A model generated the notes under the pieces. That model ran no database searches. It worked only from the letters and a program-made list of their open reading frames with translations, and was not told where the DNA came from. From the NCBI GenBank assembly GCA_000720375.1, contig JOAA01000008.1, forward strand, positions 186,001 to 250,000: a DNA stretch of 64,000 nt. The letters are read 5' to 3'. Positions 55,720-64,000 of the stretch are shown piece after piece. Origin of the DNA: Rhodococcus rhodnii. Lineage in GTDB: Bacteria > Actinomycetota > Actinomycetes > Mycobacteriales > Pseudonocardiaceae. Within the stretch, counting starts at the first letter, position 1. Each line of letters starts with the position of its first letter. Made by a program: the position numbers and the translations under genes.

Positions 55720-56631
55720 TCACCCATCACGATCGCCGCCTGACGCCCGCAGCGCGACAGCGAGCAACTCGGCCGCTGAGCCGAGGAGGCGACGTCCTCC
55801 AGGCCAAACCGCGCGAAGTTGGCGCCGGAGATCCAGCCCGTCCACAGCGACCTCGACAAGACGCCCCTCGGACAGGTCGGCGTCGACCGCCAGAACACTG
55901 AGGACAGCGGGTCCGGCGCCATCGACAACCGCACTACGCACGGCTGTCGTCGACCCGAGCTCGGCGACGGGATGCAGTTCGCCCACTTTGGCCCGGCGCA
56001 GCGCCCGTTCCAGGGTTTCCCGCGTCCCGGAACCGTGCTCGCGGACGACCAACGGCGTCTCGGCCAATTCAGCCGCGGTGAGCGGCTTGCGGCGGCGTGC
56101 CCAGACATGGCCAGGCGGGACGACCACAGCGAGCCGGTCGGCCGCAACCCGGCGCGCGGAAAGTTCGGTCGGGACGGTCGGCGACTCGACGAAACCAAGG
56201 TCGACCTCACCACCTCGGACAAGGTCGCAAACCAGGCTGGAGTTGGTCACGACAAGACCGACGTAAAGGTCATTGCGGGACCTGCGCAGTTCGCCGATCC
56301 AACCCGGCGCGAGATGTTCGGCGACGGTCAGACTGGCCGCGACCCGCAGTTCGGCGGCACGTCTCGACCGCAGCGCCTCCGCACCGGTGACCAGGACGTT
56401 CAGTTCGTCGAGGACACGTCTCGCCCAGTCGGTGACCACACGCCCGTCGGGGGTGAGCGCCGACCCACGACGTGTCCGGTCGACCAAGGCCAACCCGAAC
56501 TTGCGCTCGAGGCTGGACAGCCGCTTGCTCGCCGAGGGCTGCGCGATGCCCAGCTTGGCCGCCGCCCTGCCGATGCTGCCCAGTTCACCGACCAGCACCA
56601 GCAGACGCAACGACTCCAGATCGGGAGTCAT
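55720..56631 (-). CDS. LysR-family regulator
   Basis: 303 residues from MTPDLESLRLLVLVGELG. HTH: SIGRAAAKLGIAQPSASKRLSSLE followed by FGLALVDRTRRGSALTPDG, and a periplasmic-binding-like effector domain (AASLTVAEHLAPGWIGEL, VVREHGSGTRETLERAL). LysR genes normally face a divergent target; here the upstream side is a 22-bp repeat array and a gene fragment, so the target was probably lost. Confidence 0.93.
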   Translation of the reverse strand: MTPDLESLRLLVLVGELGSIGRAAAKLGIAQPSASKRLSSLERKFGLALVDRTRRGSALTPDGRVVTDWARRVLDELNVLVTGAEALRSRRAAELRVAASLTVAEHLAPGWIGELRRSRNDLYVGLVVTNSSLVCDLVRGGEVDLGFVESPTVPTELSARRVAADRLAVVVPPGHVWARRRKPLTAAELAETPLVVREHGSGTRETLERALRRAKVGELHPVAELGSTTAVRSAVVDGAGPAVLSVLAVDADLSEGRLVEVAVDGLDLRRQLRAVWPGGRRLLGSAAELLAVALRASGGDRDG

Positions 56632-56762
56632 AGCCAAAGGGTATGACTCGGGAGTCCACTGTGCGACCGCGACAGGCGCGTCCACACGAGTAGATGGCGG
56701 CGCAGTCCGCGAACTTCACAGTGGATCCCGCGGTGCAGGTATGGCCGAGCTGGCGAGGCCAC

Positions 56763-57072
56763 CATGGGGGCGCCGCGGTGCCGCAACGGCCACTTCACGC
56801 TGCGGGAACGGCGAAGTCACGGTGTCGGAAGGGGCATCTCAGGGTGCTGGAATGGACATTTCATCGTGTCGGAAGCGGTATCTCGTGGTGGGGCGCACGG
56901 TTGGTCTCGCAGTGCCGCAACGGCGAGGTCACGGTGCCAGAACGGCCATCTCGCTGTGCGGCAACGGCCACTACACGCTGCTGGAAGGGTGATCCCATGG
57001 TGGCGGCGCGGAGATTTCGCGGTGCCGGTATGGCCATCTCGCTGCGCCACAACGGCCACCCCGCCGTGCCGC
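56763..57072. repeat. Degenerate 22-bp tandem repeat array (about 14 units)
   Basis: Units start every 22 bp at 56785, 56807, 56829, 56851, 56873, then one 24-bp unit, then 56919 to 57072 in strict 22-bp register; a first unit lies at 56763 and weak ones reach back to 56719. The consensus begins AAYGGCCATCTC and ends GTGCCGG. Units differ at several positions. Two turns of helix per unit keep them on one DNA face. All frames through it are repetitive, so coding is unlikely. Confidence 0.85.
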
Positions 57073-57157
57073 GACCGCGACGCGCGCCTGTCCGGCCGTA
57101 CTTGCGCAACCGGCGAACCGTTGTCCCGCCATCTTCGGCTTGCGCGGCCTCTTCGAT
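57073..57157. other. Non-coding stretch between repeat array and gene fragment
   Basis: Nothing recognisable; one minus-strand frame stays open but has no similarity I can name. Confidence 0.5.
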
Positions 57158-57258
57158 GACGCGGCCGCCCACCTCCCAGCCTTGGGCGGCAATGACATCC
57201 ACGCCTACCGCGACGGCCTCGCGAGCATCGGAAGCGGGGCTTCCGGTGTCCTCACCGT
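57158..57258 (-). pseudogene. Fragment of a nitronate monooxygenase gene
   Basis: The minus strand reads TGSPASDAREAVAVGVDVI then AAQGWEVGGRV. This is the FMN-site region of nitronate monooxygenases (usually ...DAREAVAAGVDVIVAQGWEAGGH). Only about 30 residues are present: the expected GEVATLxLVPxV continuation is replaced by EEAAQAEDGG, and upstream the frame runs into 22-bp repeats. A clear remnant of a gene replaced by repeats. Such genes often pair with LysR regulators, one of which is adjacent. Confidence 0.6.
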
Positions 57259-57261
57259 GTG

Positions 57262-57349
57262 AAAAGGCAACTCATGGGGCCGGAATGGTCGACACGAGGT
57301 GCCGCAACGCGCAACTCACTGTGCCGGAATGGTCGACACGAGGTTCTGG
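57262..57349. repeat. Second block of the 22-bp repeat (4 units)
   Basis: Units at 57262, 57284, 57306 and 57328, each 22 bp. The second and fourth are almost identical (AATGGTCGACACGAGGT). Confidence 0.8.
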
Positions 57350-57356
57350 GTGGGTC

Positions 57357-57665
57357 CTATGTAGAGGGTGGGCCGTCGATGTATTCGGTGGGGCTGAGGA
57401 TGGGTGGGCCGATGGTTTCGTGGAGGTGGCGGCGGGTTTGGGTGCGGGAGTGGCGGGTGCCGGCGTGCCATCGGCGCGGGGTGCGGCGCCGATGGCAGCG
57501 GGGTTCCTCGATCAGGACGCGGTAGTACGGGCAGTCGCAGTCGCATTGGCACAGTTCGCGCTGCAACCGGCAGAATTTCGTATCCCAGTTGTCGATCCCG
57601 AGTTCGTGCTCGCCGGACACGCACTTGCCGCAGTAGTGCATCCGCTGGCCGGATAAAGCCGTCAT
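57357..57665 (-). CDS. Small Cys-rich protein, unknown
   Basis: 102 residues with AGAGGG about ten bases before the ATG. The first half has a plausible metal-binding set: CGKCVSGEHELGIDNWD, then CRLQRELCQCDCDCPYYRV and a later Cys-His (EEPRCHRRR). The second half is Arg/His/Thr-rich and ends beside the repeat block. Unrecognised. The distribution of Cys suggests a zinc ribbon, so I lean to a real gene. Confidence 0.55.
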   Translation of the reverse strand: MTALSGQRMHYCGKCVSGEHELGIDNWDTKFCRLQRELCQCDCDCPYYRVLIEEPRCHRRRTPRRWHAGTRHSRTQTRRHLHETIGPPILSPTEYIDGPPST

Positions 57666-57737
57666 CCAGCACCCTCTCGGAAAGTAGGGGACCGAAACTC
57701 CTACGGTGACGTAGGACGGCGCGGAAAAGTACCGCCC

Positions 57738-60185
57738 TTAGCGTGATTCAGCCGCGGCGGTCGCTCCTCTCGTCGTGATGAACCCCAACAGAAGTTGGCC
57801 ATGCGGCAGTTTTGTCAGTCCTGGAGACACTTGCAGGACATGCCGTTGCCCGTTGTCGAACACATAGGCCGTTCCCTTTTCGCTGGTCAGCAGGAATCCA
57901 CGATGGATACGGATGGGTCGCGCGGCCGGTGCGGCGCCGGGTGGGAGACCGAGCCGGATGGACTGCTCGAGCGATTGCGGGGAATCCACAGAGGCCAATG
58001 CCTCCAACGGAAGTACCGGTGCGGGCGGATCGATCGGCCGGTCCGGTGGCGGTGTGTAACCGTCCAGCTTGGCACGGCCCCAGCGGTACGGATCACCTTG
58101 GACGCCGCCCCAAGTGGACCATCCGATCCGCGTTTGCCCAGTTCGGTCCTGTGTGTCCGAGTCGTAGACAAGAACGTTCAGCCCGGCGGACGCCGGGTCG
58201 ACCGCGCCGGGTACCTCCGAAAGGGGGACGGCGACCTCGACGACATAGCCCGTTTCAGTGGTCTTCGACGCGACCCGCACACCGGGTGCACCGCCCTGTT
58301 TGTTGTCCGCGTCCCGCAACGCGCACGGCGGTCCTTCCGCGGTGACAGGAAGAACGGCGAGTTTGTACGTGGTCGACGTGTTCTCCGAACGGCCACGCGG
58401 GTCGATGGTCAGCTCGACTGAGTCGGTACGCCAATGCCGTTTGCAGTCCGCCGTGGCCAGCCGGGTACCGAGCACATCGTCGGTGACCGTGACCAATGCG
58501 AACAACGTGTCGTCCCGCCAGGACAATCGGGCGGTCGCCGAGCAGTCGTTGACCGACGTACAGTCATCGCCTTCCCAGCGCGACGAGATGTCCGATTCCG
58601 GTCCTGGATACTCTCCAGCCCCGGAAACCCCGTCTATCACAGGAGAAACACCCGCCTGCGGAATCGTGGTCGCGGGTACGAGTTCCAGCGCCGCGTGCGC
58701 GGTGGCACCCGGAATGTTGATTGCATACCGGTAGTCGCCGCCACGCATGCCAGTCGGCAGTGCGGGATCGGTGTTACGGACCGAGAACCTCACCACCGCG
58801 CTCGCGCCAGGCGCCACGCTCGGGAACCGCTGCTCGGGACTCGCCTCGAAACCCGCAGGCATCGTCAACGAGACCGCGCCCTCCCGCGCCACGTCACTCT
58901 GGTTGCGAATCGTGATGTCGATATCCCGGCTGCCACCAGACGGCAACGTCAACACCGGCGCGACCGAGTTGGCCAGCTCGGGGTGTCCGACCTCCTGCAC
59001 CCACTGCTGGTACTGCGCGACCTGCGGCAGCGGCTGCTGGGTGGCCGTCAGCGCGGGAACGACTTCGACTAATGCCTCGGTGAATCCGGACTTCCCGCCG
59101 CTGGCGACACGGACCCCGATCCGCGCCTTGCCGGGCTTGGCATCAGCGGCAACCGTGACGGTGTCACCTCGAACGGTCCATCCGGCAGGCGGAGTCAACG
59201 TGACAGGGCCGCGCACGGACGACGTCACATCGATCCTCACCTGGGATCCCGCTGTCACGGCGTACTTCGAGGGCTTCGCGGACAGCTTGGTCCCCAGCGG
59301 CAGTTCGCCCGGGACGATCGCGCCTTCGAGGATGCCAAGCGGGCCGCGGTTGTCGACGCGATACGGCACCCGGCTCGCGATCTGGGTGAAGTAGTCACAC
59401 CCGATCTGCGCGGGATCCGTTGGCACATCGGGGAAACCAGCCCAGCCTTGACTGGCGTACTCACGCTGCGCGGCTCGCTCGACCTGCGCCCACGTCTGCC
59501 CGCCATACGCAGGCGCACCCGCCCACACGCCCCAGACCCTGTCGGTCGGCTCGTCCGGGGTGAAGGCACTGACGCAATTCGGGCCACGGGTCCGGGCACC
59601 ATCGAGGCCACTGGTGAACAACCGGGACACCGCCCACGGCCGCAATCCCTGGTCGCGGAACGACTTCGGGTCAGCGGCCTTGTCGAACGCCTCGATCGCC
59701 AACCGGGCCGCGTACTGGTGGTTGCCGTGGTTGCCCGGCGACGGCGCCGGGTCCATCGTGATCACGACCTTGGGCTTGGTCTGCCGGATCACCCGGACCA
59801 GCTTGCCGAGCGAGTCCTCATGGCCCCACGCCTGCTGGGTCAGCGGCGAGCTGACGGTGTAGTAGAAGTCGGCTTTGTCCAGGTTGAAGACATCGGTGAT
59901 CCCGGCTTTGCCGACGGCGCGTCTTTCCTCGGCCTCACGCAGCCGGCCGAGCTCCGGTCCTTCCTCGGTGCCGACGGCGTTCCCGCCGCCTTCGCCACGT
60001 GTCACCGTGACCACGCCGGACCGGACTTTGAACTGGCCGAGCGCGGCGAGCGAGCCCGCTTCGTCGTCCGGGTGCGCGCCCACGAAGAGCACGTCCAGCT
60101 CCGCGCGATCCCGTTCGACCGCTTGAGCGGGAACCGCTGTCGCACCGGCGAGAAGAACAAGGGGTAGCAGGGCAACCCAGCGCAC
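57738..60185 (-). CDS. Secreted PIG-L deacetylase with CBM9-like domain
   Basis: About 815 residues from GTG (VRWVALLPLVLLAGA), GGAGAGGAAAC upstream. Signal peptide (about 1-22); PIG-L/LmbE domain (about 28-290) with metal motif GAHPDDEAGSLAALG (residues 37-42 AHPDDE) and PGNHGNHQYAARLA; a NEW3/Ig-like part (SPEQRFPSVAPGASAVVRF); a CBM9-like domain (about 560-715: VDGVSGAGEYPGPE, SVELTIDPRGRSE); a C-terminal beta region ending LLLGFITTRG. An extracellular de-N-acetylase of an amino-sugar ligand is likely. It belongs to the ABC sugar-import operon (10 nt after the permease). Confidence 0.9.
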   Translation of the reverse strand: MRWVALLPLVLLAGATAVPAQAVERDRAELDVLFVGAHPDDEAGSLAALGQFKVRSGVVTVTRGEGGGNAVGTEEGPELGRLREAEERRAVGKAGITDVFNLDKADFYYTVSSPLTQQAWGHEDSLGKLVRVIRQTKPKVVITMDPAPSPGNHGNHQYAARLAIEAFDKAADPKSFRDQGLRPWAVSRLFTSGLDGARTRGPNCVSAFTPDEPTDRVWGVWAGAPAYGGQTWAQVERAAQREYASQGWAGFPDVPTDPAQIGCDYFTQIASRVPYRVDNRGPLGILEGAIVPGELPLGTKLSAKPSKYAVTAGSQVRIDVTSSVRGPVTLTPPAGWTVRGDTVTVAADAKPGKARIGVRVASGGKSGFTEALVEVVPALTATQQPLPQVAQYQQWVQEVGHPELANSVAPVLTLPSGGSRDIDITIRNQSDVAREGAVSLTMPAGFEASPEQRFPSVAPGASAVVRFSVRNTDPALPTGMRGGDYRYAINIPGATAHAALELVPATTIPQAGVSPVIDGVSGAGEYPGPESDISSRWEGDDCTSVNDCSATARLSWRDDTLFALVTVTDDVLGTRLATADCKRHWRTDSVELTIDPRGRSENTSTTYKLAVLPVTAEGPPCALRDADNKQGGAPGVRVASKTTETGYVVEVAVPLSEVPGAVDPASAGLNVLVYDSDTQDRTGQTRIGWSTWGGVQGDPYRWGRAKLDGYTPPPDRPIDPPAPVLPLEALASVDSPQSLEQSIRLGLPPGAAPAARPIRIHRGFLLTSEKGTAYVFDNGQRHVLQVSPGLTKLPHGQLLLGFITTRGATAAAESR

Positions 60186-60195
60186 GTTTCCTCTC

Positions 60196-61002
60196 CTAGC
60201 CTTTGACCGCGCCATCCACCATGCCGCGGATGAAATGTCTTTGCAGGAACAGATAAAGCACCACCACGGGCAGTGCGACCAGCACCGATGCGGCCGCAAG
60301 CAGCGGCACGCTGGTATCGGACCGGCCCGAGAAGAACTGCAGGCCCAACGGGGCCGTGCGTAACGCCTCACTGGTGATCATGACCCGGGCGAGCAGGAAC
60401 TCGTTCCACGTCCACATGAACACCAACACGATCAACGTGACCAACGCGGGCCGCCCCATCGGCACCAGCACCCGCCAGAGAGTCTGCCAATGTCCCGCGC
60501 CGTCCAGCCGCGCCGCTTCGACGATGCCGCGTGAGGTCGACCGGAAGTACGTCCGCATCCAGAACGCACCGAACGCGATCGACTGGGCGACCTGCGGAAG
60601 GATCAGCGAGGCATAGGTATCGGTCAGTCCAAGGTCACGCAGGTCGTAGTAGAGCGGGACGACCACGGCTTCGCTTGGCACGGTCAAGCCAAGGAGCATC
60701 AGGTAGAACAGGGCGTCCCGGCCACGGAAGTGCATGGTGCCGAAGGCATACGCGGCCAGGATCGACAGCACGACCGTCAGAGCGACGACCGAAACGCTCA
60801 CCAGAAGGCTGGAGAACAGGTAGCTGCCGAACCGGGCCTCGTCAAAGGCCTTCACGAAGTTCTCCCAGTGGATCCCGCCCTGTCCGACCACTTCGGACCG
60901 CAACGCGGTGAAGAGGATGGACAGCATCGGATAGAGGGCGAAGATGGTGAAGACACCGAGGACAAGGTAGGTGCCGACGCGCTCGAACCGGGAGACGGTC
61001 AC
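60196..61002 (-). CDS. Carbohydrate ABC transporter permease (MalG type)
   Basis: 268 residues from GTG, six helices. The EAA loop reads EAARLDGAGHWQTLWRVLVP, and the C-terminus ends RHFIRGMVDGAVKG as in MalG-type permeases (CUT1 family). Start and upstream stop overlap by GTGA. No ATPase gene is present in the operon; a shared MsiK-like ATPase elsewhere is usual in actinomycetes. Confidence 0.95.
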   Translation of the reverse strand: MTVSRFERVGTYLVLGVFTIFALYPMLSILFTALRSEVVGQGGIHWENFVKAFDEARFGSYLFSSLLVSVSVVALTVVLSILAAYAFGTMHFRGRDALFYLMLLGLTVPSEAVVVPLYYDLRDLGLTDTYASLILPQVAQSIAFGAFWMRTYFRSTSRGIVEAARLDGAGHWQTLWRVLVPMGRPALVTLIVLVFMWTWNEFLLARVMITSEALRTAPLGLQFFSGRSDTSVPLLAAASVLVALPVVVLYLFLQRHFIRGMVDGAVKG

Positions 61003-61859
61003 GTCCGCTCCCTTCCCGCGACCCGCGTGATCACATACGTCACCAGGAACGCCAAAGCCGTGATAACGACACCGATCGCGGCGGCCGAGCCGACCTGTCC
61101 GGTGTGGAACGCACGTTGGTAGATCTCATACGCGGGCACGGTCGTCGAGCCGCCCGGCCCGCCCAACGGGGTCATCATGTAGACCAAGTCGAACGTGCGC
61201 AGCGCGGCGATCACGGTCAGCGTCAGTGCCACCCCGATCTCCCCTCGCAACGCCGGCAGGATCACCGAACGGAACTCCCCCGCCGGTCCGGCGCCGTCCA
61301 GCCGGGCGGCGTCGAACAGGTCGGCGGAGACCTTTCCGATCCCACCGAGGAACAAAACCATCGCGAGGCCAGTCTGCACCCAGGTACCGACAATTCCGAC
61401 CGCCAGCAGGGCCGTCGAGGAGTCACCGAGCCAGGCTTTCCCTTGTGTACCAAGGAGAAAATTCAATACGCCATCCGGCGCGAAGATTCTTTGCCAGGCC
61501 ACTGCCACCACGACCATAGCTATCACCTGTGGCAAGAACAGGACGGTCCTGAAGAACGGCAACCCACGTATACGCACCCTATGGAGTGCCGTCGCCAGTA
61601 CGAGTCCTATGCAGACAGGCAGCACCGAGAAGAACAGGATCAGGACGGCCACATGCCCGAAAGCCGCGCCAGCCCCCTCCTCGGCGAACATGTCCGCATA
61701 GTTGGACAGCCCTGCCCATGTCCCCAGTGACAGGCCGTCCCAGTCGAACAAGGACAGCCATCCGCTGTGCAGCAACGGAAAGAGCAGGAAGGCCGCGTAG
61801 ACGAGCAGGGCGGGCAGGGCATAGAGGTACCCCACCCGCCTCGGTTCACCGACCGCCAC
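60999..61859 (-). CDS. Carbohydrate ABC transporter permease (MalF type)
   Basis: 286 residues from GTG (VAVGEPRRVGYLYALP). Six helices; EAA loop FDAARLDGAGPAGEFRSVILP. Overlaps the binding-protein gene by 14 nt, so translation is coupled. Confidence 0.95.
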   Translation of the reverse strand: MAVGEPRRVGYLYALPALLVYAAFLLFPLLHSGWLSLFDWDGLSLGTWAGLSNYADMFAEEGAGAAFGHVAVLILFFSVLPVCIGLVLATALHRVRIRGLPFFRTVLFLPQVIAMVVVAVAWQRIFAPDGVLNFLLGTQGKAWLGDSSTALLAVGIVGTWVQTGLAMVLFLGGIGKVSADLFDAARLDGAGPAGEFRSVILPALRGEIGVALTLTVIAALRTFDLVYMMTPLGGPGGSTTVPAYEIYQRAFHTGQVGSAAAIGVVITALAFLVTYVITRVAGRERT

Positions 61860-63159
61860 GGCTCGACTCCAGGTCAGCCTGGAGCTTGCCGAGGAACGCC
61901 TCCACGTCCAGTTGCTTGGCCATCAGCTGCTCGACCGCGCCACCGACCACTTCGTACGCGTTCGGTGTCGCATAATCCAGATACGGCACCATCTTCTGCG
62001 AAGTCGACGCCTCCTGCCACTTGTCGAGCACGTCCCGTTCCGGCCCTGAGCCTGGCTGCTGGGCAGCGTCGAGGACCGGCAGGTTTCCGCTGGAAGCGAC
62101 GACCTTCATCGCGTCCTGGGTGGTGATGAAGTCGATGTACGCGGCAGCCGCGTCCGGATTGCGAGACTTGGAACTGATCGCCCACGGCAGCCCGGATCCG
62201 CCGGTCACGGTGCCACCAGGCGGCAGTATGAAGCCGACGTTGTCCTTCATCGCGTCCTTCAACGTCGCCAGGCTCCACGTTCCGTTGACGTGGAAAACGC
62301 CCTCGCCCGAGGCGAACTTCGCGGTCGCGTCATCACCTTTGAGACCGGCGAAACCCGTTGTCAGATAACCCTTGTAGACCCAGTCAGCGACCTGCCGCGC
62401 CGCTTGGCGGTTAGGCTCGGTCAGCCAGTTCGCGTCCGCCGTGCCAGTGGCCATTTTGGCCTCGTCAGCGGGATTGCTGAACCGGTGCATGGCCAACGCG
62501 AGAAGGTACGGGCCCGCGCTCTTCTCCAGGTTGCCGATCTGCAGCGCGACCTGGCCCGCGGACTTGGCTTTCGCCAGCGCCGCGTCGAACTCTTCCCACG
62601 TCTTGGGCGGTTGCAGGCCGAGCTCGGTCAGTTTGGCCTTGTTGTACCAGATCCCGACCAGTTCACCGGTCTGTGGAACGCCGTAGAGCTTGCCCTGGCC
62701 AAGGACATCGCCGCTGTCCGGGTAGCTCGCGAGCTTGCGAACGGCCTCCGGGAAACGTTCCGTCCACTTGTAGGCAGTGGCATAGGCGTCCACCGGACGC
62801 AGCAGCCCCGCCTTGACGAACGCGCCCAAGTCCTGTTTGCCGTTGTTGACCTGGGCGACATCCGGCGCGTCGTTGGCGGTCAGCCCCAGCTTGATCGTGC
62901 TGCGCAGATCGTCGAACGACCGGGCCACCCGGTTGATCTTGATGTTCGGGTACTTGGCCAGAAACCGCGCGTTCAGCTCCTTGATCTGGGCTTCCTGCGC
63001 GGGCCGGGTTTCCTGGTCCCAGATCGTCAATGTCACGTCACCAAGCGAGGCGACGTCGGTTTTCACTTCCCCTGCGGGTTGTTGAGCGGGTTTGTTCTCC
63101 GATCCTGGCGCGCACGCGGCAAGAACCACCGCGACGGCCGCGAGAGCCATCAGCCTCAA
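61846..63159 (-). CDS. Sugar-binding lipoprotein of the ABC importer
   Basis: Family 1 extracellular solute-binding protein (CUT1). The TTG start (LRLMALAAVAVVLAAC) overlaps the kinase stop as TTGA and has GAGGA upstream; the alternative ATG at 63150 lacks the basic residue. Lipobox VLAAC. DVTLTIWDQETRPAQE and INRVARSFDDLRSTIK open the first lobe; GTVTGGSGLPWAISSKSRNP and DAAAAYIDFITT are typical of the C-lobe. Binds an oligosaccharide or amino sugar; identity open. Confidence 0.93.
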   Translation of the reverse strand: MRLMALAAVAVVLAACAPGSENKPAQQPAGEVKTDVASLGDVTLTIWDQETRPAQEAQIKELNARFLAKYPNIKINRVARSFDDLRSTIKLGLTANDAPDVAQVNNGKQDLGAFVKAGLLRPVDAYATAYKWTERFPEAVRKLASYPDSGDVLGQGKLYGVPQTGELVGIWYNKAKLTELGLQPPKTWEEFDAALAKAKSAGQVALQIGNLEKSAGPYLLALAMHRFSNPADEAKMATGTADANWLTEPNRQAARQVADWVYKGYLTTGFAGLKGDDATAKFASGEGVFHVNGTWSLATLKDAMKDNVGFILPPGGTVTGGSGLPWAISSKSRNPDAAAAYIDFITTQDAMKVVASSGNLPVLDAAQQPGSGPERDVLDKWQEASTSQKMVPYLDYATPNAYEVVGGAVEQLMAKQLDVEAFLGKLQADLESSRGGR

Positions 63160-64000
63160 GAGATTCCTCGCAATCCGATGGTCGCGCTCGCTCGACGGAC
63201 CTTGGTGTCGCCATGGCTGGGCAGCAGGTCGTTGAGGAACGTGTAGCCACGCAGCTCGCGTTCGTCCCGGCGGCCCACCAGCCGCCACCACGCCGCGATA
63301 TCACCCCAGCCCGGCGCGGACTGCGAGCCGCCGAAATGTTGCACGGACAAGGCCGCACAGAGGTTTGCGAAATGCACCCGGTCGGCCAGCGGCCAACCGG
63401 CCAGCGTGCCGAGCACGAACCCGGCACCGAACACGTCACCGGCGCCAGTCGGGTCGAGTGCGGCCACGTTCAGGCCCTTGACCTCGGCTTCTTCGCCCGT
63501 GCTCGCGTCGATGGCGTACGCGCCGTTGCCGCCCCTGGTGACCACGACGACGGGAACGATCTCCGCCAACGACTTCGCCGCGGCCTTCACGTCGTCGGAC
63601 CTGGTGTAGCTGATCGCCTCGACACTGTTGGGCAAGAACACGTCATACCCGGCCAGCAGTTGCCTCAGCATGGACGGTTCCCAACGTTCCGTCGGATCCC
63701 AGCCCACGTCGGCGAAAAGCAGCGCACCCTGTTCTTTCGCCTTCTTCACCCACTGATCGGCGTGCAGATCGACGTGCACGAAACACGCCTTGGTCGCGGG
63801 CGGCGGATCGAGCAGCTCGTCGGCGCTGATCGGCGCCGCGTGGCCGTGCGTGACCATGCTGCGGTCCCTGTCGATCGCCATGGACACGGTCAACGGCGAG
63901 TGCCAGCCGTAAAACCGCCTGGAATGGGTGAGATCCACTCCTTCCTGGTCGGCCAGCACGTCCCAGCAGAAGTCGCCGTACGCGTCCTCGCCGAACGCCG
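63156..64000 (-). CDS. PfkB-family sugar kinase (5' end outside window)
   Basis: The frame is open to the window edge (FGEDAYGDFCWDVLAD before DQEGVDLTHSRRFYG), so the gene is cut. PfkB signatures: VVVVTRGGNGAYAID and the anion-hole/catalytic DPTGAGDVFGAGFVLGTLA. The last residues IGLRGIS overlap the binding-protein start. First visible gene of the import operon; phosphorylates the imported sugar, perhaps after deacetylation. Confidence 0.92.
   Translation of the reverse strand, partial: AFGEDAYGDFCWDVLADQEGVDLTHSRRFYGWHSPLTVSMAIDRDRSMVTHGHAAPISADELLDPPPATKACFVHVDLHADQWVKKAKEQGALLFADVGWDPTERWEPSMLRQLLAGYDVFLPNSVEAISYTRSDDVKAAAKSLAEIVPVVVVTRGGNGAYAIDASTGEEAEVKGLNVAALDPTGAGDVFGAGFVLGTLAGWPLADRVHFANLCAALSVQHFGGSQSAPGWGDIAAWWRLVGRRDERELRGYTFLNDLLPSHGDTKVRRASATIGLRGIS

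Noticed and set aside
56764..57159. Plus-strand frame (131 codons) through the 22-bp repeats
   Set aside because: Sequence is only the translation of the repeat; 22 is not a multiple of 3 and no start signal is evident.
56763..57349. CRISPR array
   Set aside because: Units abut directly without spacers, are degenerate and only 22 bp, and no cas genes are present.

Overview
The window is about 64 kb of high-GC actinobacterial chromosome with frequent GTG and TTG starts and many 1-4 nt gene overlaps. The core gene order (leuB, serA, ilvC-ilvN-ilvB, a divergent small PH-like membrane protein, a DoxX protein, an LppZ-like lipoprotein, gatC-gatA-gatB, an ACT-domain protein, ligA) is the order I recall from the Mycobacterium tuberculosis Rv2995c-Rv3014c neighbourhood. 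The accessory content and the large intergenic hairpins suggest a large-genome Pseudonocardiales member (Amycolatopsis/Kibdelosporangium type). This placement is inference, not a database result. I see no rRNA, tRNA, CRISPR array, insertion sequence or prophage.

Layout. 1-5.8 kb (minus strand): two RND efflux permeases flank a short lipoprotein that resembles only the membrane-proximal end of a CzcB/CusB adaptor. 6.0-9.5 kb (plus): a divergent operon encodes a SARP-type regulator fused to an ABC ATPase, an OmpR-family response regulator and a sensor kinase. The shared promoter region carries six TCAY-type heptamers, mostly 11 bp apart. 9.5-10.7 kb: a lipoprotein and a decayed sigma-factor fragment. 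10.7-25 kb: the branched-chain amino acid and serine block (leuB, serA, ilvCNB with a leader-peptide attenuator, ilvD), interrupted by a 1102-residue subtilase and a MmyB-type regulator/DUF397/SDR module.

25-34 kb: small membrane proteins, two D-2-hydroxyacid dehydrogenases, a hydrolase, the LppZ-like lipoprotein and three tandem paralogous secreted proteins with HAF-like repeats. 34-36 kb: a TetR/MFS drug-efflux pair. 36-41 kb: the GatCAB operon with a small two-helix membrane protein translationally embedded between gatA and gatB, an ACT protein and a GT87-like membrane protein overlapping it tail to tail. 42-43.8 kb: a DUF4231/SLATT-like membrane protein and a Nudix hydrolase.

43.8-52.4 kb: an acyl-CoA catabolic region. 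A tightly coupled operon (TetR, SDR, MaoC hydratase, APH-like kinase, ACAD10/11-like dehydrogenase) lies divergent from an enoyl-CoA hydratase. It is followed by a second TetR, two coupled SDRs and an MHS-type transporter. Two palindrome families (CATACCG-type and CTAAGC-N4-GCTTAG) recur across this region, which suggests one shared regulon. 52.4-56.6 kb: DUF1203, ligA, a hypothetical gene and an orphan LysR. 56.7-57.4 kb: a non-coding 22-bp degenerate tandem repeat that flanks a nitronate-monooxygenase gene fragment. 57.4-64 kb: a small Cys-rich ORF and a carbohydrate ABC import operon with a PfkB kinase (cut by the window end) and a large secreted PIG-L deacetylase carrying a CBM9-like domain.
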